Assembly (NCBI GenBank): GCA_029262415.1
Contig: JAJCZL010000058.1
Coordinates: 62,001 to 126,000, forward strand
Reading direction: 5' to 3'
DNA: 64,000 bases
From: Deltaproteobacteria bacterium
GTDB lineage: Bacteria; Desulfobacterota; Binatia; UBA1149; JAJCZL01
Shown: piece after piece, positions 18,729 to 29,233 of the stretch
How the letters are laid out: each line of letters begins with the position of its first letter
How positions within the stretch are numbered: the stretch's first letter is position 1
Program-made: the position numbers and the translations under genes
The notes under the pieces: model-generated
The model's input: only the letters and a program-made list of their open reading frames with translations
Database searches by the model: none
Told to the model about the DNA's origin: nothing

Positions 18729-19721
18729 ATGACGCGAATCCCCGAACCAATACTGGTCACCGGTGCCGGCGGCTTTATCGGCCGCCGCCTGGTTGAACAC
18801 TTACTCAACGACGGGTACCGGGTCGACGGCATGTTCCTGGACGCCGAACCGGTACCCAAGACGTGGAAAGACCGCGTGGGCGTGATCCGTGCCGACGTAC
18901 GCAACGGCGAAGACGTCCTCGGCGCCGTACGCGGCCACGGCACTGTGTTTCATCTGGCAGCGCTGCTCACCGGCGGGGCGAGCTTCGCCGACCACTGGGC
19001 GGTTACCGCCGAAGGCAGCCGCAACGTTTACCAAGCGGCGGCGGCTGAGAACGCGCGGGTCGTCGTGACAACTTCGATCTGCGCTTACGGCGACAAGATC
19101 GCACGCGAAACATGCCGTGAAGACGAGCCGCGCGGAGAGTTCCAAGGCGCATACGGACGCGCGAAACAGGCACAAGAGGACATCGCAGACGAGATCCGCA
19201 AAGCCACCGACCTCGACGTCCGGATCGTACGACCCGCCAATGTCTATGGGGCGGGCAGCGGCCCGTGGGTCGAGCTTCTCGGCGCCGGACTGCTGGCGGG
19301 CATGATCGCGGTGCCCGGCGACGGCAGCGGCAACGCCGGCCTGGTTCACGTTGAGAACGTCGTCGATGCACTCGTGTTAATCGCGGCAAGTGAGCAAGCG
19401 CGCGGCCGCACCTACAACGTTTGCGACGCGATGGACATAAGTTGGCGCCGGTATATGGACGACCTTGCGGCGATCGTCGGTGCCGAATCACCCGCCGACG
19501 TTGCTTTGGAGACTCTCCTCTCGGCTGCGCGCGCCAACGAGAACCCCGCGCAGCACGAAGACCAGAAAGACCCGGGCATCCTTTCGCTTGAAGCAATAAA
19601 CCTGATCGGCAGCGACAACCGTTTCGACACCTCGCGCATCACCAGTGAGCTCGGCTGGACGCCGCGGGTGAGCTACCAAGCAGCACTCCAAGAGATCAAA
19701 GACGCGTTCACATCGCGCTGA
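18729..19721 (+). CDS. NAD(P)-dependent epimerase/dehydratase
   Basis: PILVTGAGGFIGRRLVEHLL, VFHLAALLTGG, YGRAKQAQE. Confidence 0.9.
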   Translation: MTRIPEPILVTGAGGFIGRRLVEHLLNDGYRVDGMFLDAEPVPKTWKDRVGVIRADVRNGEDVLGAVRGHGTVFHLAALLTGGASFADHWAVTAEGSRNVYQAAAAENARVVVTTSICAYGDKIARETCREDEPRGEFQGAYGRAKQAQEDIADEIRKATDLDVRIVRPANVYGAGSGPWVELLGAGLLAGMIAVPGDGSGNAGLVHVENVVDALVLIAASEQARGRTYNVCDAMDISWRRYMDDLAAIVGAESPADVALETLLSAARANENPAQHEDQKDPGILSLEAINLIGSDNRFDTSRITSELGWTPRVSYQAALQEIKDAFTSR

Positions 19722-19742
19722 GCACGCGCGGATGTTGTTTCG

Positions 19743-20573
19743 TTGAGTTTCGTCACACGCTTCGCGCCGAGCCCGAACGGCTTCCTTCATCTCGGACACG
19801 CCTACTCGGCGCTGCGCGCGTTCGACGCCGCCCGCGAAGCGCAAGGCCGCTTTTTACTCAGGATTGAGGACATCGATACCGGGCGCGCCCGAGCGGATTT
19901 CGAGGCGGCTGTCTACCGAGACCTCGCGTGGCTCGGAATCACCTGGGAGCAGCCCGTACGACGCCAATCGGAACACTTTGCCGAGTACGCACGCGTGATT
20001 GACAGCCTCGAGGCGCGCGGTCTGGTCTATCCCTGCTACTGCACGCGCCGGGAAATTGAAACTTCGCTGAGCGCTCCGCACGGCCCCCAAGGCTACGTCT
20101 ATCCCGGCACTTGCCGTGGCCTGACCGATGCCGAAAGAGCGCGCAGAACCGGGAGCGGCGAAGCGTTCGTGCGCAGGCTCGACCTCAGTCTCGCGCTCAA
20201 ACAACCACAAGTGACGGCGGGCGCACCCCCACTTGACACGGACCGACTACGGGCTGTGATCGGCGACGTCGTCTTGGCGCGCAAAGACATCCTCGTCGGC
20301 TATCATATCGCTGCAGTCCACGACGACGCGCTGCAGGGCGTGACCGACGTCATCCGCGGCGATGACCTAGCATTCGCTGAACCGCTGCACCGGGTTTTGC
20401 AGCGCCTACTCGGATACCCTGAGCCGCGCTACGCGCATCACCGCTTGATTTTCGGATCCGACGGCCGGCGCCTGGCCAAACGCGACCTTGCGTCAACATT
20501 GCACGCTTTGCGCAAATCGGGCGTTACACCCGAACAGATTCGTGAACGCCTTGCGGCCGATGAGCCATCATGA
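19743..20573 (+). CDS. gluQ: Glutamyl-Q tRNA(Asp) synthetase
   Basis: TRFAPSPNGFLHLGHAYSAL, CYCTRREIE...YPGTCRGL zinc site, FGSDGRRLAKRD; truncated GluRS length. Confidence 0.9.
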   Translation: MSFVTRFAPSPNGFLHLGHAYSALRAFDAAREAQGRFLLRIEDIDTGRARADFEAAVYRDLAWLGITWEQPVRRQSEHFAEYARVIDSLEARGLVYPCYCTRREIETSLSAPHGPQGYVYPGTCRGLTDAERARRTGSGEAFVRRLDLSLALKQPQVTAGAPPLDTDRLRAVIGDVVLARKDILVGYHIAAVHDDALQGVTDVIRGDDLAFAEPLHRVLQRLLGYPEPRYAHHRLIFGSDGRRLAKRDLASTLHALRKSGVTPEQIRERLAADEPS

Positions 20574-21636
20574 GAGCACTCCCAACGGCATGAGCTACCC
20601 CGCGCACGACGCGATTTTGATCCTCTCTTTCGGCGGCCCCGAAGGCAGAGAAGACGTGGTTCCGTTTCTGCGTAACGTGACCCGCGGCCGCGATATTCCC
20701 GAGCGGCGACTTCGTGAAGTCGCCGAGCACTACTACCTTTTCGGCGGTAAGAGCCCGATCAACGGCCACTGCCGCGCTTTGATCGCCGCGCTCAAAGAGT
20801 CACTCCGTGAGAAAGGCCCCGAGCTGCCGGTGTATTGGGGCAACCGAAACTGGCACCCGATGCTCGTCGACACCGTTGCCCAAATGGCCGCCGACGGCAT
20901 AAAGCGCGCGGTCGCGGTCGCCACCTCTGCGTACAGTTCGTACTCGTCTTGCCGTCAGTACCTCGACGACATCGAGCGTGCACGCAAAGCGATCGGCCCG
21001 ACGGCGCCACGGATCGAGAAGATCCCGCCCTACTACAACCATCCAGGTTTTATCGAAACGATGGCACACAACACCCGAGTGGAATTGGACAAGCTCGGGC
21101 AATCCGATCACACCTCAACCCGGATTGTTTTCACGGCGCATTCGATCCCCGACGCTATGGCGCAGGGGTGCGACTACGAGCTGCAACTGCGTGAGGCCGC
21201 AGCGCTGATCACCGACCGAGTGGCTGTGCGGTCGGATCGACCTCCACACGGCTGGGATCTCGCCTACCAAAGTCGAAGCGGGCCACCTTCAGCTGCATGG
21301 CTTGAACCCGATATTTGCGACCACATCCGCGTTCTGGCTGCACAAGGGATTCGCAGCCTGGTAATAGCTCCGATCGGATTTGTGGCCGACCATATGGAAG
21401 TCATCTACGACCTGGATACCGAAGCCGCCGCGGTTTCAAAGGAGCTCGACGTGCGAATGCTGCGCGCCGCTACGGTCGGCGCAGCCCCGCTTTTCGTCGA
21501 AGCGCTGCGCGAACTGATCGATTGCCACACGGCGGGAAAGACCCCACCGAGCCTGGCGGCGAGCGGACCGCGCGCTTTTCCCTGTGCGCAGGAGTGCTGC
21601 GCGCGGTCAGTTTCTCCGGCCCTCGGCCACTTCTAA
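20560..21636 (+). CDS. hemH: Ferrochelatase
   Basis: ILILSFGGPEGREDVVPFLRNVTRGR, YYNHPGFIETMAHN, FTAHSIPDAM, IAPIGFVADHMEVIYDLDTEA. Confidence 0.93.
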   Translation: MSHHESTPNGMSYPAHDAILILSFGGPEGREDVVPFLRNVTRGRDIPERRLREVAEHYYLFGGKSPINGHCRALIAALKESLREKGPELPVYWGNRNWHPMLVDTVAQMAADGIKRAVAVATSAYSSYSSCRQYLDDIERARKAIGPTAPRIEKIPPYYNHPGFIETMAHNTRVELDKLGQSDHTSTRIVFTAHSIPDAMAQGCDYELQLREAAALITDRVAVRSDRPPHGWDLAYQSRSGPPSAAWLEPDICDHIRVLAAQGIRSLVIAPIGFVADHMEVIYDLDTEAAAVSKELDVRMLRAATVGAAPLFVEALRELIDCHTAGKTPPSLAASGPRAFPCAQECCARSVSPALGHF

Positions 21637-22302
21637 CGCTTGAACCTCGGCGATGATCCGGCGAGCCTCCGCGACGTCTCGAGCCACGGCTTCTTTTTCT
21701 GCGATGGCGGCGGTCTCAGCCTGCGCCAACTGCGCATCACGCGCCTCAGCGCAGATCCCGCTCGCCTCGGCCGCTGCACCGTGCCCACTCAGCCAGTGCC
21801 CCACCGCCATGCGTAACATCTTGGAACCGAGCGTCACCGGCGTACCAATCCAAACGAGCATCTTGACTCCGAAGGAAGGGTGGAGAACCAGGGCAAAACC
21901 AAGCGCGAGCGTGCATCCTGATACCAAGAAACAGAGAGCGGCTCCGAGCCACAACGTCGCCCAGGTGTTGAGCTTTGCGGTGGTCGGGTTGTCCTCGCGA
22001 TAGAGGATCTCGACACGGTCGGCAGCCGACAACAAGGCAATGATGCGCGGCATACCGAAAGCCGGAACCAACCGATAGCTGCGGCCGTCACGAGCCGTAA
22101 AGCTGTACGCCTTTGAGATCGGGCTCGCACGCTGTGTCGGCTTGCCGCTGCGAATGGTATGGTCGGGCGGCATCACGTGCCCGAAGGTACGTATAGAACT
22201 CGCGACAAAACGCTCTTGCTCACTTACGGCAACGCCGCCGAGAAGCGCGAACCCGCAGGCGGAGGAGGCGATGAGGACGCCCATTGGTCTTGCCCAATTC
22301 AA
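21607..22302 (-). CDS. DUF3592-like membrane protein
   Basis: KAYSFTARDGRSYRLVPAF...DRVEILYREDNPTTAKLNTW followed by TM helix. Confidence 0.6.
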   Translation of the reverse strand: MNWARPMGVLIASSACGFALLGGVAVSEQERFVASSIRTFGHVMPPDHTIRSGKPTQRASPISKAYSFTARDGRSYRLVPAFGMPRIIALLSAADRVEILYREDNPTTAKLNTWATLWLGAALCFLVSGCTLALGFALVLHPSFGVKMLVWIGTPVTLGSKMLRMAVGHWLSGHGAAAEASGICAEARDAQLAQAETAAIAEKEAVARDVAEARRIIAEVQALEVAEGRRN

Positions 22303-22555
22303 ATCGATGATCTCCGGTTAAGAACTCTTCCATTGTAAAGGGGCGCCATCGCCAGCGTCCGGTTTTCGCTCGGCGAGCGATAAAAAGCCCAGCTGATTTC
22401 CCTGCTACTCTCCCTTGCTTTGCCCAAAGCCGTGACGGGTGCGCTGTTGATGGCATCCCCGCCTGCGCTCCTACAACCCGCGGTCTGACCCTGCTATGGT
22501 ACGATCCGCAAACGCCTTGGGGGCCACTATACAACCGGGCAGAGGAGATTGGAGA

Positions 22556-23230
22556 ATGCGTAAGATGCTGTTTTTGAAGGCGGTCGCTGCGGGAGTCGTT
22601 GTAACGATGGTTGCCGGCTGCACGACCATCAACCCATACACACGAGACACCCAGACCTCGAAAGCGACCAAGGGAGCGGCAATCGGTGCCGCGACCGGCG
22701 CAGTTATCGGACTGCTTACCGGTGACAATAGCCACGAGCGCCGCAAGCGTGCTCTGATCGGTGCAGGCATCGGCGGACTAACCGGCGGCGGGATCGGCTA
22801 CTACATGGACGTCCAGGAAGCCAAGCTTCGCCAAAAGCTCGAAGGCACCGGCGTCAGCGTCACCCGCGTCGGCAACAACATCATCCTGAATATGCCGAGC
22901 AACGTGACCTTCAGGTTCGGTAGTGCGGATTTGAAGCCTGATTTCTTCGACGTGCTTGAATCGGTCGCGCTGGTCGCGAACGAATACCCGAAGACACTCA
23001 TTGACGTCGCGGGGCACACCGACTCGGTCGGAAGCGATGAGTTCAACCAGAATCTGTCAGACCAGCGCGCACAAACCGTAGCGCGTTACCTGATCTCGCA
23101 GCAGGTATCGCAGGCACGCTTCGAGATCGCCGGTTACGGCGAGCGCCACCCGGTCGCTTCTAACGAAACCGAGAGCGGACGCGCACAGAACCGTCGCGTC
23201 GAGCTGGCTCTAATCCCACTAACCGAGTAG
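22556..23230 (+). CDS. OmpA-family lipoprotein (YiaD-like)
   Basis: Lipobox VVTMVAGC, glycine-zipper region, VAGHTDSVGSDEFNQNLSDQRAQTVARYL...YGERHPVASNETESGRAQNRRVEL. Confidence 0.92.
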   Translation: MRKMLFLKAVAAGVVVTMVAGCTTINPYTRDTQTSKATKGAAIGAATGAVIGLLTGDNSHERRKRALIGAGIGGLTGGGIGYYMDVQEAKLRQKLEGTGVSVTRVGNNIILNMPSNVTFRFGSADLKPDFFDVLESVALVANEYPKTLIDVAGHTDSVGSDEFNQNLSDQRAQTVARYLISQQVSQARFEIAGYGERHPVASNETESGRAQNRRVELALIPLTE

Positions 23231-23243
23231 CCGATGCGTGCCG

Positions 23244-23280
23244 GGTGGGCGCGCCGCCAAAAGCCGGACGGCGCGCCACC
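23244..23280. terminator. GC-rich hairpin between convergent genes
   Basis: GGCGCGCCG (23248-23256) / CGGCGCGCC (23269-23277), with outer GGT/ACC pairing. Confidence 0.6.
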
Positions 23281-23324
23281 TGGACAGTAACCGAAGCTCC
23301 TCCGCGACCGGAGCCCCCAGTTCA

Positions 23325-23801
23325 CTAGTTCACTTTAATCAACTCGACGTCGAAGATGAGCGTCGCGTTCGGGCCGATAGTGGCGCCGGCACCACGGGCC
23401 CCGTAAGCGAGATCGGGCGGAATCGTCAGCTTGTACTTTGCGCCTTCCTTCATGAGTTGGAGCGCCTCGGTCCATCCTTTGATCACGCGGTTCACTTTGA
23501 ACGTAGCCGGAGCACCGCGGGTGTAGGAGCTGTCGAACACCGTCCCATCGGTAAGTGTTCCCTTGTAATGGACGGTGACGCTGTCGGTCGCTCCCGGGGT
23601 CTTGCCACTACCGGGTTCGACGACTTCGTACTGGAGCCCACTTGCTGTCGTGACCGGGCCCGTCGGTTGCGCGGGGGCGGCCTTTGCAACCTCGCCGCCC
23701 GCACCTGTCTCGCTCGAGCCGCCGCCTGAACACGCCGCTGGCACAGCGACGGCAACGCAGACCGCCAACAGCCCACAACCTTTCACCAAAAACTGTTTCA
23801 T
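23325..23801 (-). CDS. FKBP-type peptidyl-prolyl isomerase lipoprotein
   Basis: [60 protein letters not shown]. Confidence 0.93.
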   Translation of the reverse strand: MKQFLVKGCGLLAVCVAVAVPAACSGGGSSETGAGGEVAKAAPAQPTGPVTTASGLQYEVVEPGSGKTPGATDSVTVHYKGTLTDGTVFDSSYTRGAPATFKVNRVIKGWTEALQLMKEGAKYKLTIPPDLAYGARGAGATIGPNATLIFDVELIKVN

Positions 23802-23945
23802 TCTGCCTCCTCGCGTCATCTCGGGCGCGGCGAACGCCGTGCGCAGCGCCCGGCGACCCTGCCATCCGAGCGCAGCGAATACAACGCTGGGCCGAGAGAT
23901 CGTGTTGTAGAGGTCAGGGAATAGCGCAACGTAGGAATCCCCACG

Positions 23946-24665
23946 TCACACCAAACCGCCGTTGATGCCAATAACCTGTCCGGTGATGTACGCGGCGCCA
24001 TCGCTGGCCAGAAACGACACCAGAGCTGCAACTTCGTCGGGCCTCCCTAGACGCCGCATCGGAACTAGCTTGACCGCTTCGTCGGGAATACCCGCGGTCA
24101 TGTCGGTCTCGATCAATCCCGGCGCGACCGCGTTGACCGTAACGTTGCGCTTGGCGACTTCCTGGGCCAGCGAGCGCGTCGCACCGATGATACCGGCTTT
24201 TGCCGCCGAGTAGTTCACCTGGCCACGGTTCCCCCTCAAGCCGGAGACCGACGACATGTTGATGATTCGGCCCCATCTGCGACGCACCATATCCATGACG
24301 AGCGGGCGGGTGACATTGTAAAAACCGTCCAACGTCACACGGGTAACACTCTCCCAGTCGTCAGGCTTCATGACCGGAAACGGTGCGTCGGCGACTATCC
24401 CCGCGTTGTTGACGAGGACGCCGATAGGGGCGTCCGTATCGTTCAACGCCATAAGCGCGGCCTCGGCTGCATCACGGTCGGAAACATCGAACCGCGCCAG
24501 TTCTACCTGGTGTCCGGCGGCGCGAATCCCGGCTGCGGTTCGCTCAGCAGCCTCTTGATCGGCGCGGTAGTTAAGAATCACGGTGAAACCGTCGGCCGCC
24601 AGTCCGCGCGCGACAGCCGCGCCGATTCCCCTACTCGCGCCTGTTATCAGAGCTCGGACCGACAC
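23946..24665 (-). CDS. fabG: 3-oxoacyl-ACP reductase-like SDR
   Basis: ALITGASRGIGAAVARGLA, VNNAGIVAD, NYSAAKAGIIGATRSLAQEVAKRNVTVNAVAPGLIETDMT. Confidence 0.88.
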   Translation of the reverse strand: MSVRALITGASRGIGAAVARGLAADGFTVILNYRADQEAAERTAAGIRAAGHQVELARFDVSDRDAAEAALMALNDTDAPIGVLVNNAGIVADAPFPVMKPDDWESVTRVTLDGFYNVTRPLVMDMVRRRWGRIINMSSVSGLRGNRGQVNYSAAKAGIIGATRSLAQEVAKRNVTVNAVAPGLIETDMTAGIPDEAVKLVPMRRLGRPDEVAALVSFLASDGAAYITGQVIGINGGLV

Positions 24666-24836
24666 AACCTACGGACCTCCTCATGTTCCATCTGTATTAC
24701 GGCGAAGTCGCCCAGCGTGCGGCCGCTGCCGGCGTGGCGGCAGCGATCAGAAACGCCCCGGCCACAGCGGTCTTCGACTTTGGCCATGACTCCTCCTTAC
24801 GCGTAGCTTATGGTGCCTGACTTGGCCCGCCCCTAG

Positions 24837-25502
24837 ATGATCGGATACGAATATATCAAGAGAATCGGTAAACACCCAGCCGCATGGTTGTTTCGGACCG
24901 AACTCCACCCGGGCGACGAGTCGCTTCTGTCTTGCGCCGAACTAGCCAGAGCCGAACGTATTACCAACCAGCCGCGTCGCCGTGAGTTCGTCGCTGCGCG
25001 CTGCGCCGTCCGCCGCATACTCGCCGAGGTGACGGCGACCGAGCCGGGTTGCGTGCACCTCGCGACCGATGAGAGCGGACGGCCCTACATGACCGAAGAC
25101 AATCGGTACGACTTCAGCATCTCGCACAGCCACGATATGTGCGCGATCGCCGTGGGTCGCGACGTCAGAGTCGGTATCGACGTGGAGCGCGTCACAGATC
25201 GTCCGCGGCTCGATCGTATCGCCGAATTCATGTTCTCACCCGATGAGCTCACGGCATGGCGATGCACGGAGCCCGCACGGCGGGTCGCCGCGTTCTACCG
25301 GCTATGGACGCGCAAAGAGGCCTACCTAAAGGCACTGGGCATTGGCTTGAACGGGACACAGGCGCGTAGCACCTCGACGATCACCCTACCTCCGGAAAAC
25401 GCGCAATCAGCTTGGCACGCGCAAGTAGGATGGCATTGGACCGAACCCGAGGCTCCAGACGGCTACCAAGCCGCGCTTTGTTGGCGGCCTAGCGAACCGT
25501 AA
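24837..25502 (+). CDS. 4'-phosphopantetheinyl transferase superfamily protein
   Basis: FSISHSHDMCAIAVGRDVRVGIDVERV...FYRLWTRKEAYLKALGIGL. Confidence 0.9.
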   Translation: MIGYEYIKRIGKHPAAWLFRTELHPGDESLLSCAELARAERITNQPRRREFVAARCAVRRILAEVTATEPGCVHLATDESGRPYMTEDNRYDFSISHSHDMCAIAVGRDVRVGIDVERVTDRPRLDRIAEFMFSPDELTAWRCTEPARRVAAFYRLWTRKEAYLKALGIGLNGTQARSTSTITLPPENAQSAWHAQVGWHWTEPEAPDGYQAALCWRPSEP

Positions 25503-25587
25503 TCGCAGTAGGGTGCGAGTCACCGCCCAGTTTTGCACACAGGATGTTGTCATCCGCCGCAAGTGCCGCTAACATGTTGAGTTCATA

Positions 25588-26136
25588 GTGGTTCGGAGCC
25601 GGATTCGGCAAGATGTGAATCCAGCCTCGAGGAGGAAGAAGATGCGGAATGCGTTCGGAACGCGGATTATTCTCACAGCTACTCTACTTTCATTGGTGTC
25701 GGTATCCGGCGCAGTGGCCGGGCTTGACGCTTTTCTTGACCGCAGCGCCGGTTTCGAATCCGCAACCATAAAAGTCGCGGAACCTCTCGGGATTACCTCG
25801 GTCGCAGCGTCGATACGCGGAGAGGTCGCGCGCGCGTCGTTTACCACGGCGATCATCGATCGTGAGCCTCAGGACACCGTGAGCGCGATCGGTCCGGGTC
25901 ACGAAAAGGTCTATTATTTCACTGAGTTGGCCAACATGTCCGGCCGTCGTGTCATCCACCGCTGGGAGTACCAGGGGCGCGTGGTTGCCGAGGTCCCCTT
26001 TGATGTCAATGGTCCCCGTTGGCGGGTGTACTCGATCAAAACGCTGCCGCAAGGCGCGATCGGAGAGTGGACGGCATCGACGGTGGATGAAGACGGTCGA
26101 ACCCTCACGCTCAACACTCTGGAGTTTCACCCCTAA
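25588..26136 (+). CDS. DUF2914-domain exported protein
   Basis: YYFTELANMSGRRVIHRWEYQGRVVAEVPFDVNGPRWRVYSIKTLPQGAIGEWTASTVDEDG. Confidence 0.7.
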   Translation: MVRSRIRQDVNPASRRKKMRNAFGTRIILTATLLSLVSVSGAVAGLDAFLDRSAGFESATIKVAEPLGITSVAASIRGEVARASFTTAIIDREPQDTVSAIGPGHEKVYYFTELANMSGRRVIHRWEYQGRVVAEVPFDVNGPRWRVYSIKTLPQGAIGEWTASTVDEDGRTLTLNTLEFHP

Positions 26137-26187
26137 GCCATTTTCGGACTCCTTTTCTATGCCCGGCCGTTCTGACACGGTCCGGGC

Positions 26188-26649
26188 ATGGCAAAGTTTC
26201 CCACTCAAGCCGAAGTCACCGTGCAAGTAGCCGCATCGCGCGAGAAGACCTATGCGTTCCTATGGGACGTCGTCGGTTCGTCCAAGTGCATACCGGGTCT
26301 TGCCGGTTGCACCCCGGCCGGTGACGACACATACAAGTTCGTCTTCGAAGAACGTTCGGCGGGTCCGGTCAGCCTAACCGTACAGTACACCGCCGGCTAC
26401 AGCGGTAACGGAAAAGACGAGATTCGCTTCGTATCGACGGAGACTGAAGGCGACAACACCGACATCGACGGCTTGATCAAGTTACGTGAGAGCGCAACCG
26501 GAACCGAGATCGTGTTGACCCAAACGGTCGCGCCGGACACGCCGGTTCCGCGCCTGGTCCAAGGGCTGATCAAGTCGTTCGTTGAAGCCGAGACAAAAAA
26601 GTCGCTCGAAGACTACCTCGGTAACGTTAAGACGGAACTCGACCGCTGA
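26188..26649 (+). CDS. SRPBCC-fold (CoxG/polyketide-cyclase-like) protein
   Basis: VQVAASREKTYAFLWDVVGSSKCIPGLAGCTPAGDDTYKFVF. Confidence 0.7.
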   Translation: MAKFPTQAEVTVQVAASREKTYAFLWDVVGSSKCIPGLAGCTPAGDDTYKFVFEERSAGPVSLTVQYTAGYSGNGKDEIRFVSTETEGDNTDIDGLIKLRESATGTEIVLTQTVAPDTPVPRLVQGLIKSFVEAETKKSLEDYLGNVKTELDR

Positions 26650-26655
26650 AGCAGA

Positions 26656-27192
26656 TCAAGCGTCACGCACTGACAGATCTTTGCGCATCATGACACGCGG
26701 TGAGGCATCCAATCCGATCGCACGCTCCGCGGCTTCAATGCCTACCATGTCCGGTCCCCACGCCCCGCGATCGAGAACGTGGAACCCGAGTTTGGTATAC
26801 CACGGCATATTCCACGGGACATCGACGTAGGTCGAGAGCGTGACAGCTGCGTAGCCCGCGCCACGGGCCCATGTGCAAAGCGCATCAACAAGTGCGGTGC
26901 CAAGCCCACGGCGTCCGTGCGCGGGATGGACACCAAGCTCGTCTAGATGAGGGATTCCGTCGTACAACTCGGCAAACGCGAAACCTACGGGTGCGCCGCC
27001 CGGTATCGCAGCAACCCACAGCAAGCCTTGCCCACATGCACGTGTAAAGTCCTCGACCGAAGTGCTGTCGTTCGCCGCCGCGTCGCCTAGACCGACGCCT
27101 GCATAGAGCTCGGCTGCGGCAGCTTCAATGCCGGGCAGCACTTCAACCTCGTCCTGGCGGGCATGCCGAATCTCGTATGTGCTTGGGGGCAC
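26656..27192 (-). CDS. GNAT-family N-acetyltransferase
   Basis: PHLDELGVHPAHGRRGLGTALVDALCTWARGAGYAAVTLSTYVDVPWNMPWYTKLGF. Confidence 0.88.
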   Translation of the reverse strand: MPPSTYEIRHARQDEVEVLPGIEAAAAELYAGVGLGDAAANDSTSVEDFTRACGQGLLWVAAIPGGAPVGFAFAELYDGIPHLDELGVHPAHGRRGLGTALVDALCTWARGAGYAAVTLSTYVDVPWNMPWYTKLGFHVLDRGAWGPDMVGIEAAERAIGLDASPRVMMRKDLSVRDA

Positions 27193-27367
27193 CGGCTCAG
27201 TTTAGCCCGCGCAGCGGTCACTCCAAAAATTGTGGGGGACGCGGATGCCTTGTAAGGACAACCGTGCTTGAATACGCGTTGTCATGGGCCGGCAACCCGC
27301 TTGCCCTGGCACCCGAGCGATGAAAAAGGACGGGACGTCCGCGCGAACAGAACCCGGAGGTATACGG

Positions 27368-27916
27368 ATGAGAGCCAAGGATTGCGTCTTGTACAGCGGA
27401 GGCCTGAAGGGTGCCGAGTCTGCGTTCGGTGCGGCGGCTGAACGCCACGGGATGCGTGAGGTGAACTTCACCTTTCAGGGCCGCCATCCGGAACGGTCCC
27501 GCGGACTCAGCATCCTCGGCGAGGCGCAACTCAACCACGGCGATGTAAGCTTAGCGTACGTCTCCAAGCTGATGAACCGCACCTACCCGAACACCGAGTA
27601 CATCAAACGCGTACTGCAGACGATATGGCACCAGATCAACAACGCGCGTGAGATCTTCGTGGTGGGCACGATCCTAGCCGACAATACCGTCCAAGGTGGG
27701 ACCGGCTGGGGGGCGGAGTTCGCAAAGCTTTGCAACAAGCCACTCTACGTTTTCGATCAGGAAAAGGACGGCTGGCGGCACTGGGTAGACTCGCGCTGGG
27801 AAGGAACCACGCCGTTTATTCGCCACCCGCATATCGCCGGTACCGGCACGCGCTTTCTTGCAGATAACGGCGAAGCAGCGGTGAACGATCTCTTCGACAG
27901 AAGCTTCAGCGATTGA
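27368..27916 (+). CDS. SLOG/Rossmann-like nucleotide-binding hypothetical protein
   Basis: CVLYSGGLKGAESAFGAAAERHG...QGGTGWGAEFAKLCNKPLYVFDQEKDGW. Confidence 0.5.
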   Translation: MRAKDCVLYSGGLKGAESAFGAAAERHGMREVNFTFQGRHPERSRGLSILGEAQLNHGDVSLAYVSKLMNRTYPNTEYIKRVLQTIWHQINNAREIFVVGTILADNTVQGGTGWGAEFAKLCNKPLYVFDQEKDGWRHWVDSRWEGTTPFIRHPHIAGTGTRFLADNGEAAVNDLFDRSFSD

Positions 27917-27952
27917 GTCAGCGACTCAGGGTGACCACAAACGGCGTCGTCC

Positions 27953-29104
27953 TCAAGTGCCGCCCTGCACGTCCTTGATGCGTTGCAAAAGCTCACCTGC
28001 CTTGCCTGGATCTACTTCTTTGACGATCTCATACTGCCCAAGCGCGGCGTTCACTTGCCCCAAACGCAGGTAGGCATCGGCAAGCGCAATGAAGGGTGTC
28101 ACCGAGTGACGCTCATGCACGACGGCGCGCTCAAACGCGGCGACCGCCTCGTCATCGTTACCGAGTTCGGCCTGCACTAAACCGACGTTATAGTGGGTGG
28201 TGGCGCTCTTGGGGTCGAGTAGAATCGCGCGGTCGAGCATCAACAGAGCCTGGTCGTAGTCTTCCATCTGCCTGTAGACGACACCGATGTTGTAGAACAA
28301 GCGCGCGCTTCGAGTAGGATCGGTTTGGCTGACGCCGAGCCGGGCTGCTTCGTAGTAGGCAGCCAGAGCCTCACCAAACAAACCCAGATAGGCCGCACGG
28401 TCACCGAGTGCAGCATAACTCGACCAGTCCTCGGGCCGCAGCGCTACTCGGTCGCGTAGCGGCTGAAGGTTTTTGGCGAGAGCCACGCGCAGCTCGTCAG
28501 TCGTTCGCTTCAGTTCGTGCTCATCGGGGCGCAGAGCAACGGCCTTGTCCCAGGCCCTGAGCGCCTCCGGAAAGTCTTGGAGATGCGCAGCGGAAACTCC
28601 GAGGCCGTGTAACGCATCGAAGTAGTCGGGCCGCAAGCTCAAGGCGTTCTCGAGTGAGGCCCGTGCCGGGCCCCATTGGTCCAGGTTCAGATAGGCCCAC
28701 CCCAGGGCGAAATGGGCGTCTGCACGCTGCGGGTCGGAGTGTAGGCCACGACGTGCCGCGCTCATGGAATGGCCAAACTCGGCGACGTTGGCGTAGGCAA
28801 GCGCGAGGACAATCCAGCCGTCAGCCGAATCGGTATCGGTCTCCACCGCGAGCTTGGCCTGATCGATGGCGTAGCGCCATTCGCCTCGGGCTGCGTAGGC
28901 CTTGGCCAGTTCGACGCGGACCGCGACGCTGGACGGATCGGTAACAAGTGCCGCTTGGTACTCTGAAACCCGGCGCAAAGCTCCGGCGGCCGGCCATTCA
29001 CCAACGATAGGGATCTTCGGATCTGACTGCTGTTGCGCGCTGCAGGCCGCGCAAAGCACGACCACCGCGAGAACAGGCACCATATGCCTCGAAACCATCT
29101 TCAC
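27953..29104 (-). CDS. TPR-repeat lipoprotein
   Basis: VVVLCAACSA lipobox; repeated TPRs such as ADAHFALGWAYLNLDQWGPARASLENALSLRPDYFDAL. Confidence 0.85.
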   Translation of the reverse strand: MKMVSRHMVPVLAVVVLCAACSAQQQSDPKIPIVGEWPAAGALRRVSEYQAALVTDPSSVAVRVELAKAYAARGEWRYAIDQAKLAVETDTDSADGWIVLALAYANVAEFGHSMSAARRGLHSDPQRADAHFALGWAYLNLDQWGPARASLENALSLRPDYFDALHGLGVSAAHLQDFPEALRAWDKAVALRPDEHELKRTTDELRVALAKNLQPLRDRVALRPEDWSSYAALGDRAAYLGLFGEALAAYYEAARLGVSQTDPTRSARLFYNIGVVYRQMEDYDQALLMLDRAILLDPKSATTHYNVGLVQAELGNDDEAVAAFERAVVHERHSVTPFIALADAYLRLGQVNAALGQYEIVKEVDPGKAGELLQRIKDVQGGT

Positions 29105-29233
29105 ACCACCTTGGGACGGCGCACGCCAAACGGCGCCGGACCTAACCAGGCATTATAGTACACACGCCGCCGGCACGCAGAACCCGGTGATGGTTTTGTT
29201 TTGCGGTGCAGCCTGGTGTGTTATGCGCCTCGC

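Noticed and set aside
18300-20573. Epimerase-gluQ-hemH run as a special pathway
   Set aside because: Looks like ordinary housekeeping genes placed side by side; no functional link inferred.
24647-24787. 46-aa minus-strand ORF with a strong SD (AAGGAGGAGTC ATG) leading into fabG
   Set aside because: No family resemblance; could be a leader peptide, but the evidence is a ribosome-binding site only.
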